NCBI RefSeq assembly: GCF_964204645.1
Contig: NC_134030.1
Location: forward strand, 10,478,278-10,538,277
Length of the DNA stretch: 60,000 bases
Direction: 5' to 3'
Source: Tubulanus polymorphus
Taxonomy: Eukaryota > Nemertea > Palaeonemertea > Tubulaniformes > Tubulanidae
This document shows positions 36,601 through 48,145 of the stretch, one piece after another. The translations under genes and the position numbers were made by a program. Position 1 is the stretch's first letter; every line of letters starts with the position of its first letter. The notes below the pieces were generated by a model that made no database searches, was not told the DNA's origin, and worked only from the letters and a program-made list of their open reading frames with translations.

Positions 36601-39600
36601 AAAGCCGGTGCCATTTCGCGATGACCGATATTTCGAAATACGTCACGAGCGAACTACAGTGCGTTAGGCCATTAAAAGTCTATCCCAGTGGTTTTGACCG
36701 CGGCATTTCACTCTCAAAGAGCCAGTATCAACAACAATTTAATTGATACTGACAGGTTTAAGTGGTCAAACTCACCATGAGCATCGCTGACTCGCTTGAC
36801 CCCAGCTGCTTGTTACTGTGGTTACAGGCAAGAGTGAATAAAGAGCAAAACTTTTCCAAGAAAATGAAGTAATAAGCAATGAAAATTCAGTTTTGAAGTC
36901 TTGTTGCATTCAAGAGTGAATATTTTCGCTGGATGCTGAAGTCGGTGTTTACATTATGAAGTGTCAAAACCAATTTCCAAGTTGAAAGATTATATTTAGA
37001 CGGTGTTTCAAGCAAAACAACAGCACTCGACTCATGAGATGATTCCAGATTATATATGCTCACACTCTGAAGAGTTTATAGATGTACAAAATCAATCAAT
37101 CAGATTGAATTTGCCACATGACATGATTATTCCCAAAATGAAACTAAAAAATTCAAGAAAGGATTTTGTAAAATTATAAAAATTGGAATTTCATATCCTT
37201 TAATGAATGGCCAGGATGGTATATTATTCACTCTTGAATGCAGTAGTCGCTTGACCTCAATTACTCGTAAGGCTGAGTGATAGAAACCACAGGGATCCCG
37301 ATATGTTAGTGTAACAACTCTTTGATGCACCGCGGTCATAACTACTGGGGACTCTACGAAAGTTTGCCCTCGATGCCGACCGGGATCGAATCCCTGTCGA
37401 GGGAGGATTTCCCAACACGGCCAATATAGAATTGTTGTTCACCCTCGCTTTGTCCTACTGACATGCACATGCATCCTCGGGCCAGGCAGACCAGAGCCAA
37501 TCTTGAAAATAGCAACATGTATAAAACATGTAGTTGTTACCCATGTGATTACGAAATGCCATTCAATTCGCAAAATAAACGGATATGCAGTATATAATAT
37601 AACTCGCCCAACTCGGATCAGTTTTATTCGAAAATTTCCAGTCACAGGTGATCCGAATTAAGCGAGTTCTACATAAAAATCACATTTACACCTAAACATT
37701 TTTTCGTCAATCTTAACCGCGTTATATTCTGTGTCAATCACATCTCGGAATAGAATTTACTTTCACATTCTCATTTGGCGTGATGCGATAAAAACATTAG
37801 CGCGAGACAACATACGTCCCATTAAGAATAAACGTCGCCCGGTTTACGACTACACCGAGCTTTCTACATCAACGCGCAGTTTCCTCTAATGCAAAAACAG
37901 CAGGCAATACAGATGTAATTTTGTTTGATTTCCCAGCGGGTGTCGCCGCCGATGATAAATTCTACTATAGTTTCCGTCGGCGACGATGAAACAATCTGTT
38001 TCGGGCCGCGTAGAATAGATGGATATATTAGATGGTAATGTTTCGTATAGAAGGTCGTTACGGAGTATATTAGGCTACGGTTTATGACACGTGTTAATGA
38101 TAAACTATCCAGTTCCATCTCGCGGGATAAGTCGTTAGAAATATTCGCCGATGCCGCGGAAACAGCGACAGATCGCGGCAATTTGTAACGGTAAATCGAC
38201 GGTGTCATCTTTTATCAATTTTTCACATAGTTCCGTTGACAGATGACGGCGCATCGAGGAAAGATTATACTTATCCTTCGCAGGACTATGAAATATGAAA
38301 GGCGTTGTTGCAGTAGCCCGTTCCACAGCTTCGGCCCAAATTTTCAAGAGATTTTCCAGACAACCTCCACGAGCGCTTGAACTATGGATGTATACATATC
38401 GTTACGTTACGTTACGTTATTATACTATACTCAGTGTCTGTTCAAGGTATCTATCTAAACTAAGAGGCTGTCCGTTCATAGGCCTAGGGCCTTCTGTTGA
38501 TGGTGAATAATGACGTGCTATCAATTGAGGTTACGTATCAGCAAAATGAAACACAGCCATACTCGCCGGTTTTAGGGATTCGACATTACTTTCACAAATA
38601 ATGATTCCAGACAATTCATAATAGTCTAAAAAGGCCCTAAACTCTAGAACTCTGTATCAAATAATCTAAAATCATGTAGTTCTTAAAAAATCATGTAGTA
38701 TTAAAAACTATTTGCATGTTTTATCATACATGTATTTCGTTGGTCCATCGATGGAATTTGACGGTTCCGGCAACATCTACACCGAATGAATCTCTAGTCT
38801 TCTGTTATGCAAAAATCATTTCTCAGATTTGCAACAATGCGAAATAAGAGCGATATAGAAATAATTTCTGAAAAATTATTTCCAGAAATAATTTTCTAAA
38901 AAAATTCTAACATTTCAAGACCTGTGCGCAAAAACGAGGCGACAAGAACACGGCTACAGTCGCCTCGTTATACACCTAACCGACGACGTTGCTGTCCTAA
39001 ATCACTGAACAAAAAAAGGTCGACATTCATACGTCCACCATCTGTATTCATCAAATTAGCTGTTTCTGGTGATCTCCTAGTCGTGCATCGGCTCGTAAAA
39101 TAATGTGTCCTCATTTGGTTCCCGCGCGCACATACACGCCACGTAAAATCATTACGCAAATTACGTGATTATCCTAACGCCATTAGTAACACTTTAGCGC
39201 GCGCGCACAATCTGCAGGCCATAACGATCAAGATACCGCGATGCACATACGCATCACAGCAGTCCTACCCTTTTTACGAGACAGACAAACCAGATGTTTT
39301 TGCTTCAGCCGTAGCTAACTCAAATCATACGGAGCCCCGGCGGTGACATGGTGAGAAATAGATATTTTTCTCGTTCGAACGAAATGTTATTCGCGAGAAC
39401 GAAATCTTTTTCGCGGGTACAATCACAAGAACGAGAAGCAACGCAACTCTAAACTACTTCAAGTCATACAAAGATTCGTTTCAGGAGACGTGTGTTAACC
39501 GGGTGAATAAATACAACAAGACGAGTGTTATTATTCATGATTATCATTATCAACTAATATTCTACTTGACGCGCGAGAGCTTTCACTCCCAATACATAGT

Positions 39601-40082
39601 ATTCTGAAATGTCGGCTTCATCCTCCCACTCGCTTTCGCTACTAATGTACAGTAGCTTCATCATCACTGACTATACTTATTCACCTGATAAAGCTACTAT
39701 ACATTAGTAGCGAAAGCTCGTGCGTCAAATAACATAGTTAACCGGTCTTTCGGGAGCTTGTGGCTCCGCGAGCTTCTCGCGATTGCGTGGACTAACGTCG
39801 ATTAGTACATCGAGGTCGATGCATGCATTTTCATCCGAATGGATCGTAACCCGCTGTTTTCGGACACACGTCGGGCAAATCCGAGAGCCCACACTATAAC
39901 GCCCCGAGTCTCGCTCGTTGAACTCGCGCCTGCTAGATACATTTTACTTCCATTTTTCCGGATAACGGAAGCATCCTGGGGACATATTCATAAAGGGGTC
40001 TTGTTTTTTTCATAGGAATAGATTTTAATGTTTGAGTTAGCATAACTCAGAATAAACTAGAGTTTTATATTTAACAATTTCA
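36601..40082. other. mostly unassigned sequence
   Basis: A solo tRNA-like unit of family B lies near 37372-37411 (GGGATCGAATCCCTGTCG, GAGGGAGGAT). ACGTTACGTTACGTTA is a short simple repeat near 38400. The hairpin 39566-39729 is listed separately. No exon could be supported. Confidence 0.55.
39566..39729. repeat. 27-bp stem hairpin
   Basis: 39632-39658 (GCTTTCGCTACTAATGTACA, GTAGCTT) pairs with 39691-39717 with one mismatch; the loop is 32 nt and contains ATCATCACTGAC. The outer TTGACGCGCGAGAGCTTTC (39566-39584) pairs with GAAAGCTCGTGCGTCAA (39713-39729), so the left arm has a ~47-nt insertion. Confidence 0.75.
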
Positions 40083-40223
40083 GTGCGTCTACACCGCAGT
40101 GCGGTGTATACATCTATTATGCACTTTGCTAGTACACCGCATCGCAGTGAAGTAATGGGCAGTACTTCTCAAACACAGTTGAATGTTAGTAACTAACGAT
40201 AAACCGCACTGTGGTGTAGACAC
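40083..40223. mobile_element. small MITE with ~21-bp inverted repeats
   Basis: GTGCGTCTACACCGCAGTGC (left) and GCACTGTGGTGTAGACAC (right); 141 bp. An additional inner CACCGCATCGCAGTG box repeats the motif. Non-autonomous DNA transposon. Confidence 0.7.
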
Positions 40224-42659
40224 AATTAAGCGGTATGCTTGCCATTCAACACACTGAGGTGGAATCTGTAAAAATTTGCAAATTATCTGAATGAGTTTAA
40301 AGTAGATTTCCGAGGTTAACTGCGGGTAAACAAAAACACCTCGAAATCATTGTTACAATTCAATGAGCCCGGAATGTTACGTCGTATGTACGTACATATA
40401 GTCTACCTATGCCTGTCTGCTGGCTTGCTAATCAATACAGCTAGTAAATAAATCAAACGACCCGCTGCGACGACGCCATTAAATTCTAAAGGACGTGCAT
40501 TTAAAACTACATTTTATCGAAATCCGATACATTTTAATTATCGCTCCGCGTCGAATTTGCATTGAAATATGACGTCATACGCGTCAATATTTATTAGCCG
40601 GAATAGCGTAGAGCTTCCCGGTGCTGTTACTAATTATCCACGAGTACCATTCGATTGACTTCGATGAATTCTATCGGCCCCATATACGTGATTGATAATT
40701 AGAAGAAAAAAATTCCCGAGCAACCGCGAGAACTCGAACGTGCCTAGTGATCATAGACGGTTGATAAATTCACTTCGATTGCTGAATATCTTATGAAAGC
40801 TGGAAATCATTTATTTCATGACGGTCGCGATGTTTTAACTTTTTAATTACAGTCGTTTTAATTAGGGCGCATTCAAACTGTGGATGCTTCACTCAGGAAT
40901 CATATATATTCGTTGATTTACTGATTCGAAGGTATAAGCGTACATAGGCGGCCATCGCTGTACACAAATCCCTCAGCTTGTGGGCATTTTTAGAAGACGT
41001 GTATAGCTGTGTCTCCTTCTTAAGGGGGGAGGCCAGAGAGAAGTCGACCAAGAATCCACTGCTTTCTACCGCCAGCTAGATTCGTACCCATATCATATAT
41101 CATTATCTGCCATCAAAGAGAACCATAGACTCATATGCAGGCCTCTTAAGTGTAAATATTTTGTGTTTTTAGTGAAGAACGTACTTAACATCTCTCTTGA
41201 ATTGTTCTTTATAAGGGTGTCGCCATAATAAAAGTCCTACTTAACGTTTCATGGTTTTGTCAAAATGTTTCTAAGTATTTAGTTTTTCTGTTGTTGTTGT
41301 CGAAAAATATCAACGCTCTCCATATCCATTTTTGCGCACTTTTAAGTTGCCCGCGAAGATCGACCAACCGAGTACCTACTGGTGACTGAACCTTTGAAGA
41401 TACTAAGCCTCACAAAAGAGCGTCGAAACATAGAAATATAGGGTGAAGTATCATGAATTGTTAAGATAAATTATGATGAATAGGTGAACTATAACACGCG
41501 TGAAATCGCCCTACCATTCGCAAACTACAGCGCTGCACCGAACAACATATTCCAATCGACGGCAATGACCGGCGTTTTGTAGCCATCTTTAATCGCGAGA
41601 ATTACGTTCTCAGCGATGCGGAAAATCGATACTAAATCAGGCGGAAAGTTAAAACAGTGATTTGATGCCCGGCGTTCGGAGTCCTTATACGTCTTCTTTC
41701 CTTTTGAAAGCAGCCATAGTTGTTTTATTCGTGGGCATGTTTTTGTGGTAAGGCCACGACGCTGGGTTATCTTTGTTCCGCGTACGTCGCCGCAACTGAC
41801 GGTATTTGTCCAAGTCATATCTGCATATCCTATACAGCCTGAAGCATAAAACCGAGTACGTTCAGTGTTGAGCTATTCGAAGCGATATCTCCTAATTCAC
41901 AATGGACATTTAGACGTATAAAAGCTGTTGTCTCAACGCTCGAAAGTGTGGGGTGTTGGTAAAAGCCAATTATCCCCGCGATCGAGGAAAACTTGATATT
42001 TTCTTTATATTCTATTTTATTTTATTTTATATTTATCACACATAGGATTATCATTTGCATATGTCAGAAGAGATATCTACATGCGAAAGAAAGTTATCAT
42101 TTATTTCTTTTTTTTCGTTTGTCGCAACGTCTCCCATAGATATGTCGATTTCCGGTCGCGAAATTAACCGCTACAGCAGTGGCAAGCGATGTTTTATGTT
42201 ATTACATATAATTTTCTAGAGCGCAGGAAATTGAGAGAGGTCTCCCGCACCTCCCCGGTCCAATTAAGGTGACATTTACGGGTTCTATATAATATTCTCA
42301 GAGAAAAATCTATATATACAGGTTAGGTAATATAATGTAACTAGTCTTGAACGAAAGACGTCACCTTTAATCTAAACGATATCAAGTTATCAAGTTGAAA
42401 TGACACGCAGAAAATTCTTCGAAGAAAATTGGATTTTTCCCCGAGTGATATGACTGATTTGAAAATGTTCATAAACAATACGCTAAAAGTGTCAATATTG
42501 AAAGTGTCAATATTCTTCACCTTTTTGCATTTCATTACGTATTTTGCTCAATGAATTGTTAGATCGGCACTCGTTCTATATTCGCTATTCGCAAAAGGTG
42601 ATTTAGGTTTTGATGTCATCAATCAGCGACTTAGTCATTCAGCAATCGATGTTGCTAAA
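40224..42659. other. no feature recognised
   Basis: About 2.4 kb. 41085-41200 shares short blocks (ATATCATTATCTGCCATCA) with 52690-52790 (ATATCATTATTTACCATCAG), so both may be remnants of one old element. A TTTTATTTTATTTTA run lies near 42011. No exon. Confidence 0.55.
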
Positions 42660-42767
42660 GTCGGGCGGAGACGGACGAACCCCCAAATGTAACAGGAAGA
42701 AATATCTGTACGAACTCTCGATGCCTGGCGTCCAAGGCAGACGCTCTACCGCTGAGCCAAAGAGTTC
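42660..42767 (-). ncRNA. tRNA-like (pol III promoter-like) segment, likely SINE head
   Basis: On the minus strand TTGGCTCAGCGGTAGAGCGT forms a tRNA-like D-arm with an A box. It is followed by CTGCCTTGGACGCCAGG and, about 55 nt later, a B-box-like GGGTTCGTCC. The anticodon stem does not pair cleanly and the spacing is long, so a working tRNA is unlikely; a tRNA-derived SINE or pseudogene is favoured. Confidence 0.4.
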
Positions 42768-42939
42768 AGCCTATAGTTACGAACTGCTTTTGACTCGTTG
42801 CGTCGTAAAGACCCATGAATTACGCTACCCCGCGACTATGAGTGACAGCGGTCGCGCACCTTCTAAGACTTCATGGCCCAATTGGGGAATACATCTCTCA
42901 AGGCTTTGAAATCTTAGACTCCGGTAGCTAAAAATAAAC

Positions 42940-43074
42940 CGATGTTGATCTTCTTATTGTTATTTCAATGTGAAATGTTTATGGTTTGTAAATACTATTT
43001 TGTAAATATCACTCTGTCCATCTTGGCCCGAAAGGGTGTATTTAGTACAATAAGGAGATTATTGAATTGAATTG
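42940..43074 (+). mobile_element. possible LINE 3' UTR end
   Basis: TTTGTAAATATCACTCTGTC, GGCCCGAAAGGGTG, ACAATAAGGAGATTATTGAA then TTGAATTG. A short terminal repeat after an AATAA(A/G) block is the style of non-LTR 3' ends. No coding part is attached. Confidence 0.4.
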
Positions 43075-43696
43075 CTCTGGGATGTGTGGCAATCGTCTAT
43101 CCCATCAGTGGACCACTTACGCACAGATTTTCGACCAGTTGCAACCGTGTCGCAAGCAGCCGCGAGTCGACCTACACCCGCCTTGAGCTTCACAAGTATG
43201 CGCAATAGTCGTTCAGCTGATAACTTTTCCGCTTTTTTCGGTCTCAAGATTTGGAAAATCTGATCCTTCTTTGAGATTTTGATACGTAGAATGAAGAGTG
43301 TAAAGTTCTCTTCACATCATTAGGTATTTGAACAAGAGTTATTCCAAGTGTGACAGTAATGTTGTACACGACAGCTTCATCTTACTCTATACGTACGTGT
43401 ACATCAATTATATAAATCAGTGAGTCAAGTTGTCTTCGGTAATTAGTGATTAGTGACGACTAATGTAATGTATAAATACATAAGACCTTCGCGAGTACCG
43501 ATGATTTCTTGTTCGCGTTAACAACATGTCCTCCGTGACCGTCTGTAGATACGGAATGACGGTTATTCAGAAGCCTTGATGTGGTTCGAGTGTAAAATAC
43601 GGGGTAATAGTGCATGGGAGGGTTTAGGACATCCCATACGTTGGTTGGGATTCTTCATTTTAACGTAATAAGACCCAGCGACTGTAGAGCGATAAT

Positions 43697-44116
43697 CCAG
43701 CCATCCAGTCATCTAGTCGGCCAGTCATCCAGACATCCAGTCATCTAGTCATTGAGCCATTCGGTCATCTAGTCGGTCAGTCGTCCAGTCACCCAGTCGG
43801 CCAGCCATCCAGTTAGTCATCTAGTGGGTCAGTCGTCCAGTCTCCAAGTCATGCAGTCACCTAGTCGACCAGTCATCCAGACATCCTATCATCTAGTCGA
43901 CCAGTCATCCAGTTGGCCAGTCATCCAGTCGGCCAGTCATCCAGTCAGCCAGTCATCCAGACATCCTGTCATCTAGTCGACCAGTCATCCAGTCGGCCAG
44001 TCATCCAGAAATCCCGTTATCTAGCTGACCAGTCATCTAGTCGGCCAGTCATCCAGTCGCCCAGTCATACAATCGTCCAATCATCTAGTCACGCATTCAT
44101 CCATTCAACCGGTCAG
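43697..44116 (+). repeat. minisatellite based on an 8-bp unit
   Basis: About 420 bp of tandem variants of CCAGTCAT, CCAGTCGG and CTAGTCG(A/G), often alternating as 16-bp pairs, more regular in the centre (43900-44060). The open frame across it is repeat-derived (Ser/Gln/Val/Ile-rich) and not a gene. Confidence 0.9.
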
Positions 44117-44984
44117 CTGAGCATATACTATGTTGTGCGGATAAATGCAAATAATAATTTGAACTATTTTATCGGATTCTACATTTGGGCTCCATTACTT
44201 GCCGAATCCTATCATAGGAAACCAGCTCTTTTATACGTTAAACTCTGATTACGACACATTCAAATGAGTTCATAGGAAGTATAAGTTAATTACCTAATCG
44301 TTGGCAGTAAGCTTTTATAAGTGGATAGGCTTACATCAACTTATGCGGTTTGCGAAAATATCCAATAGTGAAACTTAACGACAGACAGGTTTCTGGCTAT
44401 AGGAGTACCTAATACACGCACGTAAAAGAACCCATAGCGCAAAGAGGATTTGTTAGTCTCTATGTGAGAGATAAGTTTCCATTTCAAATTAAACCACGCA
44501 GTCTGTTAAAATACGCTCACATTCACTGTAGTCACGACATCGAAGAAGAAACCGACTCGTAGTAGGGCATTTAAAAGTGCATCGTATAAATACATTAATA
44601 ACGCATTTATGTAAACGTGATTTTTCATCGGCTATATCGAGGGGCTGGGGCGGCTGTCTGTACACTGACGGCTCGGGTTTACTGATGAATTTGTCGCTGG
44701 TAAATATTGCAGGTAGTCGTTGTTTGTGTTAGCGACGATCCCAGACGGTAAAGATCAAATATTCGCGATAGTTCTAGTTTTTTACGCGAATAGAAATGAG
44801 TAATTTTACATCTCTGGGTGCACCCTTGGTGCTTAAGTTAAGTAACGTCAAATAGAGTTGGTCTACAGCATATTTTCACTTACAAAAAAGATATATACAT
44901 GTACCAAGACTTCTAGCCGACGAAGCTGTCTACAGTGGCTTGTATTCTCTGTATATCCAGCGGAGTCAGACTGATCGTCAATGG

Positions 44985-45244
44985 TCGCGATCACACGAGC
45001 GTTTTTGGCCCGACCAAAAACGTCGGACCAGGTCCGAGGCAAATTTTAGCACGGGGCAAAGGATTGCCTTTGAATTGCATCTGGTTCCGGAAATGACTCG
45101 CTTCGCGTTTTTCAAGCATTGTTTAGTATCGATTGAGTTGTTTGCGTTTGAGCGCGCTCTATTTTTAGGTACGGGCCAAATTTGGCTCGGGTCTGATCCG
45201 CGCCAATGTGGGTCGGGCCAAATCGTCTCCGTGTGATCGGGGCT
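44985..45244. mobile_element. MITE family J, copy 2 (GATCACAC ends)
   Basis: CGCGATCACACGAGCGTTTT then TGGCCCGACC on the left; GGTCGGGCCAAATCGTCTCC then GTGTGATCGGGG on the right. 260 bp. The short ORFs on both strands here are by-products of the inverted repeats. Confidence 0.7.
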
Positions 45245-47794
45245 TATATTGTTCATCCAAGCTGCATTTATATACCAGTATAGAAAGTAAGATATACGTT
45301 GTTAATTCCTATCATTGATCTAAGCGCCAGAGGTGCGTATTGTCTATTTATTTCTACCTGTGATATCACCTGTCTGTGCACAAGAATAAGCCTTTTTACA
45401 GTTTCCTGAGAATTAGGCCCTAATCGTCTCAATAATTCCCTCTTAGAATTTTGAGTAATTAATCAACGCTCCGTAGATTTACTATCAATCTTCCACGAGA
45501 AAGTGCCACTAGTTCACGAGGCTGTTTTTCCGAACCATGGATACAACTGGTACGATATTGGTTATATCTTTATTTCTTTTTGATTTATTGGCGATTGCAT
45601 TTCAATTCCTTCATCGAAACTCGTTTATCGTTACGTAAAATACCCGATTCCAAGAGCTACAAAACAAAAAAAAAAAACACGTGCAAAGGAGGGGTTAGTA
45701 TTTGTAAAAAGACCCAGAGGCCCTGTCACTAGAACCTTGGAATCATAGGGGCCGGGTTTGAGGTGAGAATTCTATAAAATAACATCATTTCGATTAATTG
45801 ATATTCAAACTGATTATTATACTATATTATCTATTATATACTGATATTATATAAACTGATATATACCTGATCTTCAAACATTTGCATGATACTAATTCAT
45901 CGTCATTTTTTCACCATAGCATCCTTTATCTCTTGTTTTTATTTTGGTTTTTCTTTTAATTTCATGTTTTGTCAGGGTGTCTGAACATCCTTTTGGATAT
46001 GCAGCCTTTAAGGCTCTGCTCAGGTTCCTGTCATTAGCTGTATATGCACCTCATCGTTCGTGAATAAATTTCTTATTATTAATTGTGTACATATTCATGG
46101 TGACAAATAAATTACTGTTACTATTACGATGATGTCTCAACGATGGGGATGATCGCCACCCGCACCCGAGGAGCCATACACTCCTTGTAGCTTATTCACA
46201 CAGAATTGGAATGTACGCAAATGTTACTTACAAAGCCACAAAGTCAGCGTGTTTCGAGGCCCGAGGCCTCAGATTATAGCGGCTCTGTTCTATGTATCAA
46301 TTTAGGTTAGTAGGCCTACAAATACACCGTGCGAATGAAGAAAGAAGAAATCTCAATATCTCGAGGATAGTTATCGCATTTTTTCTTCAATCGTTCTAAA
46401 ATGTCATCAACGCCTTGTGGCGTATTCTAAGAAAAAATGTGTTTGCCAAACAGGAAATGAAGTCGCCGTGCGTAGCTTGAAGCACCCTCCCCGGCTGCGG
46501 AAGTGATCCGACGACTGTGAAGGCCGCTTTTGAAATGTAGAATTCAAAGGAAATATAACAACGTAAAATGATAATCTTAACGTGTGATGGAATCTTGGCA
46601 GACAAAAAATGAAATCAAGATTACATGAAAGTTGAAAATGACGAGCCTTTATGTCCATATAGTTCGATCCGTGAACTTCTGCAGATGAGACCAACAAAGT
46701 AACAGCCCCAAAGTACTGTGGCAACCGAGGATTCCGCGAGTATCCGCCAGGTTCGCTAGTGGTTACTCATACGTCGACCTCCTTTTAAGTTCTTCTAAAA
46801 TTCAATTGAATTGCATATTCCGCACGCAAATTTATCCCAATATAGGGTATATACATTTTCATTAATTCTATTCCATTCGCGATTTAGAGATGAAAGACGC
46901 TCTGTGGTCACCCGGATAAGCTAGGCCCACATATGATACATGATATTTGAAAAAAAATATATTTGTGTATGAGTTGAGTGAATCGGTGTATGCTAGGGGA
47001 TTAGAGATTTTATAAGCCTTCATTGGCTTCATCTAATCTCCTCCACATTATATTAAAACATTTCATATTTGTATATCTCTTTATGACATGTTGTAATTTT
47101 ATTGTGGAAATAAATTTATTAATTAATTATTAATATTGTGTCGTTGTCGTTGTAGTGTAGTGCGGCTTAATGCATCAGTTAGATGAGAAAAATACCCACA
47201 GGAAACATTGAATTGAATCCGAGATGAAATATAGCCACTCCAGTTCGCTACGTTGTCTGCGTTGTCTAACACGATTCGCCTGTTGCATAATGCATGCGTT
47301 CCTAGTTGCAGGACACTGGCAGTAGATATATAGTCGACGAATTAATCGAAGATTTTGGCAAGCAACGTACGAGATTTTAATGTCGCGCTAACAAATCACG
47401 TGGAAAAGCATCTATCGTAGGCCAAGGACGTCGTCGTTCGTAATAGTGCACGGAGCGGAAATTGACTTCGACGATGCGCGTTGTGACATACGCTTGGGTA
47501 ACCTTGACATTGGTTCGGGTTTATGAATATACCCGAGGTATTCATAACCATTCCGGATTTAATTAACAGCGCGATTCGTTAGCTATACGGACATGCCGGT
47601 ATGATAGTGTGTTGAATACCGATGCTTTCAATTTGAAAACACAACACCGCGTGATAACACTGACGTCATCGAAAAGAGTTGGCCAAGAAATACGGCACCA
47701 GTCGTTCGCCGATTCAGGCAGGGTGAATCCTATATCTCCAATTATACATATTCGGTTAAACAGAAAATATGCGTGTACGTAAATTCGACCGACC
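45245..47794. other. unassigned, with two possible LINE 3' ends
   Basis: 45930-46130 (TTAATTTCATGTTTTGTCAG ... GAATAAATTTCTTATTATTA) and 46985-47135 (GCCTTCATTGGCTTCATC ... GGAAATAAATTTATTAATTA) look like A/T-rich non-LTR 3' UTRs with short terminal repeats. A family C copy is at 46712-46860. No exon. Confidence 0.45.
46712..46860 (+). repeat. family C repeat, copy
   Basis: AGTACTGTGGCAACCGAGGA, then ATCCGCCAGGTTCGCTAGTG; the 3' half is diverged. Confidence 0.6.
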
Positions 47795-48145
47795 ATCCAA
47801 CTATTCCGATTTCAAAATCATGTCCCCAGTTTCGATCCCGGCATGTGTGGCTTATCAGAGAGACCAAATCAGAAAATCAGTTGAATGAACAAGAGGGACT
47901 ACTGTGTCTATGTCTTACAAAAAAAAAACAGAAATCACTTTGTTATCGACATGGGGATTCGAAACACTATGTCATTTTTTATTCCAAGACAGGGATTGAT
48001 CCTCATTCATTTCATTGGTAGATTTCCTGTTGGATTTGTTTTGGTTTGGCGTCCCGTACAAACCCACCACACCTACCGGGAGCGAAACAGGGGGATTTTG
48101 GAATCGGATATCGAAGTACAGATACAGTTGTGTGATCGGCGGTCG
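47795..48145. repeat. family D repeat, inverted pair
   Basis: A forward copy begins at 47795 (CCATCCAACTATTCCGATTT, CGATCCCGGCATGTGTGG). A reverse copy lies at 48030-48145 (CAAACCCACCACACCTACC, GGGAGCGAAACAGGGGG, CGAAGTACAG). Together they form a potential foldback. Confidence 0.65.

Noticed and set aside
41525-41818. 97-codon minus-strand frame
   Set aside because: No recognisable domain, no matching splice context; likely chance.
43697-44116. CRISPR-like array
   Set aside because: Eukaryotic sequence, unit of 8 bp without unique spacers; it is a minisatellite.
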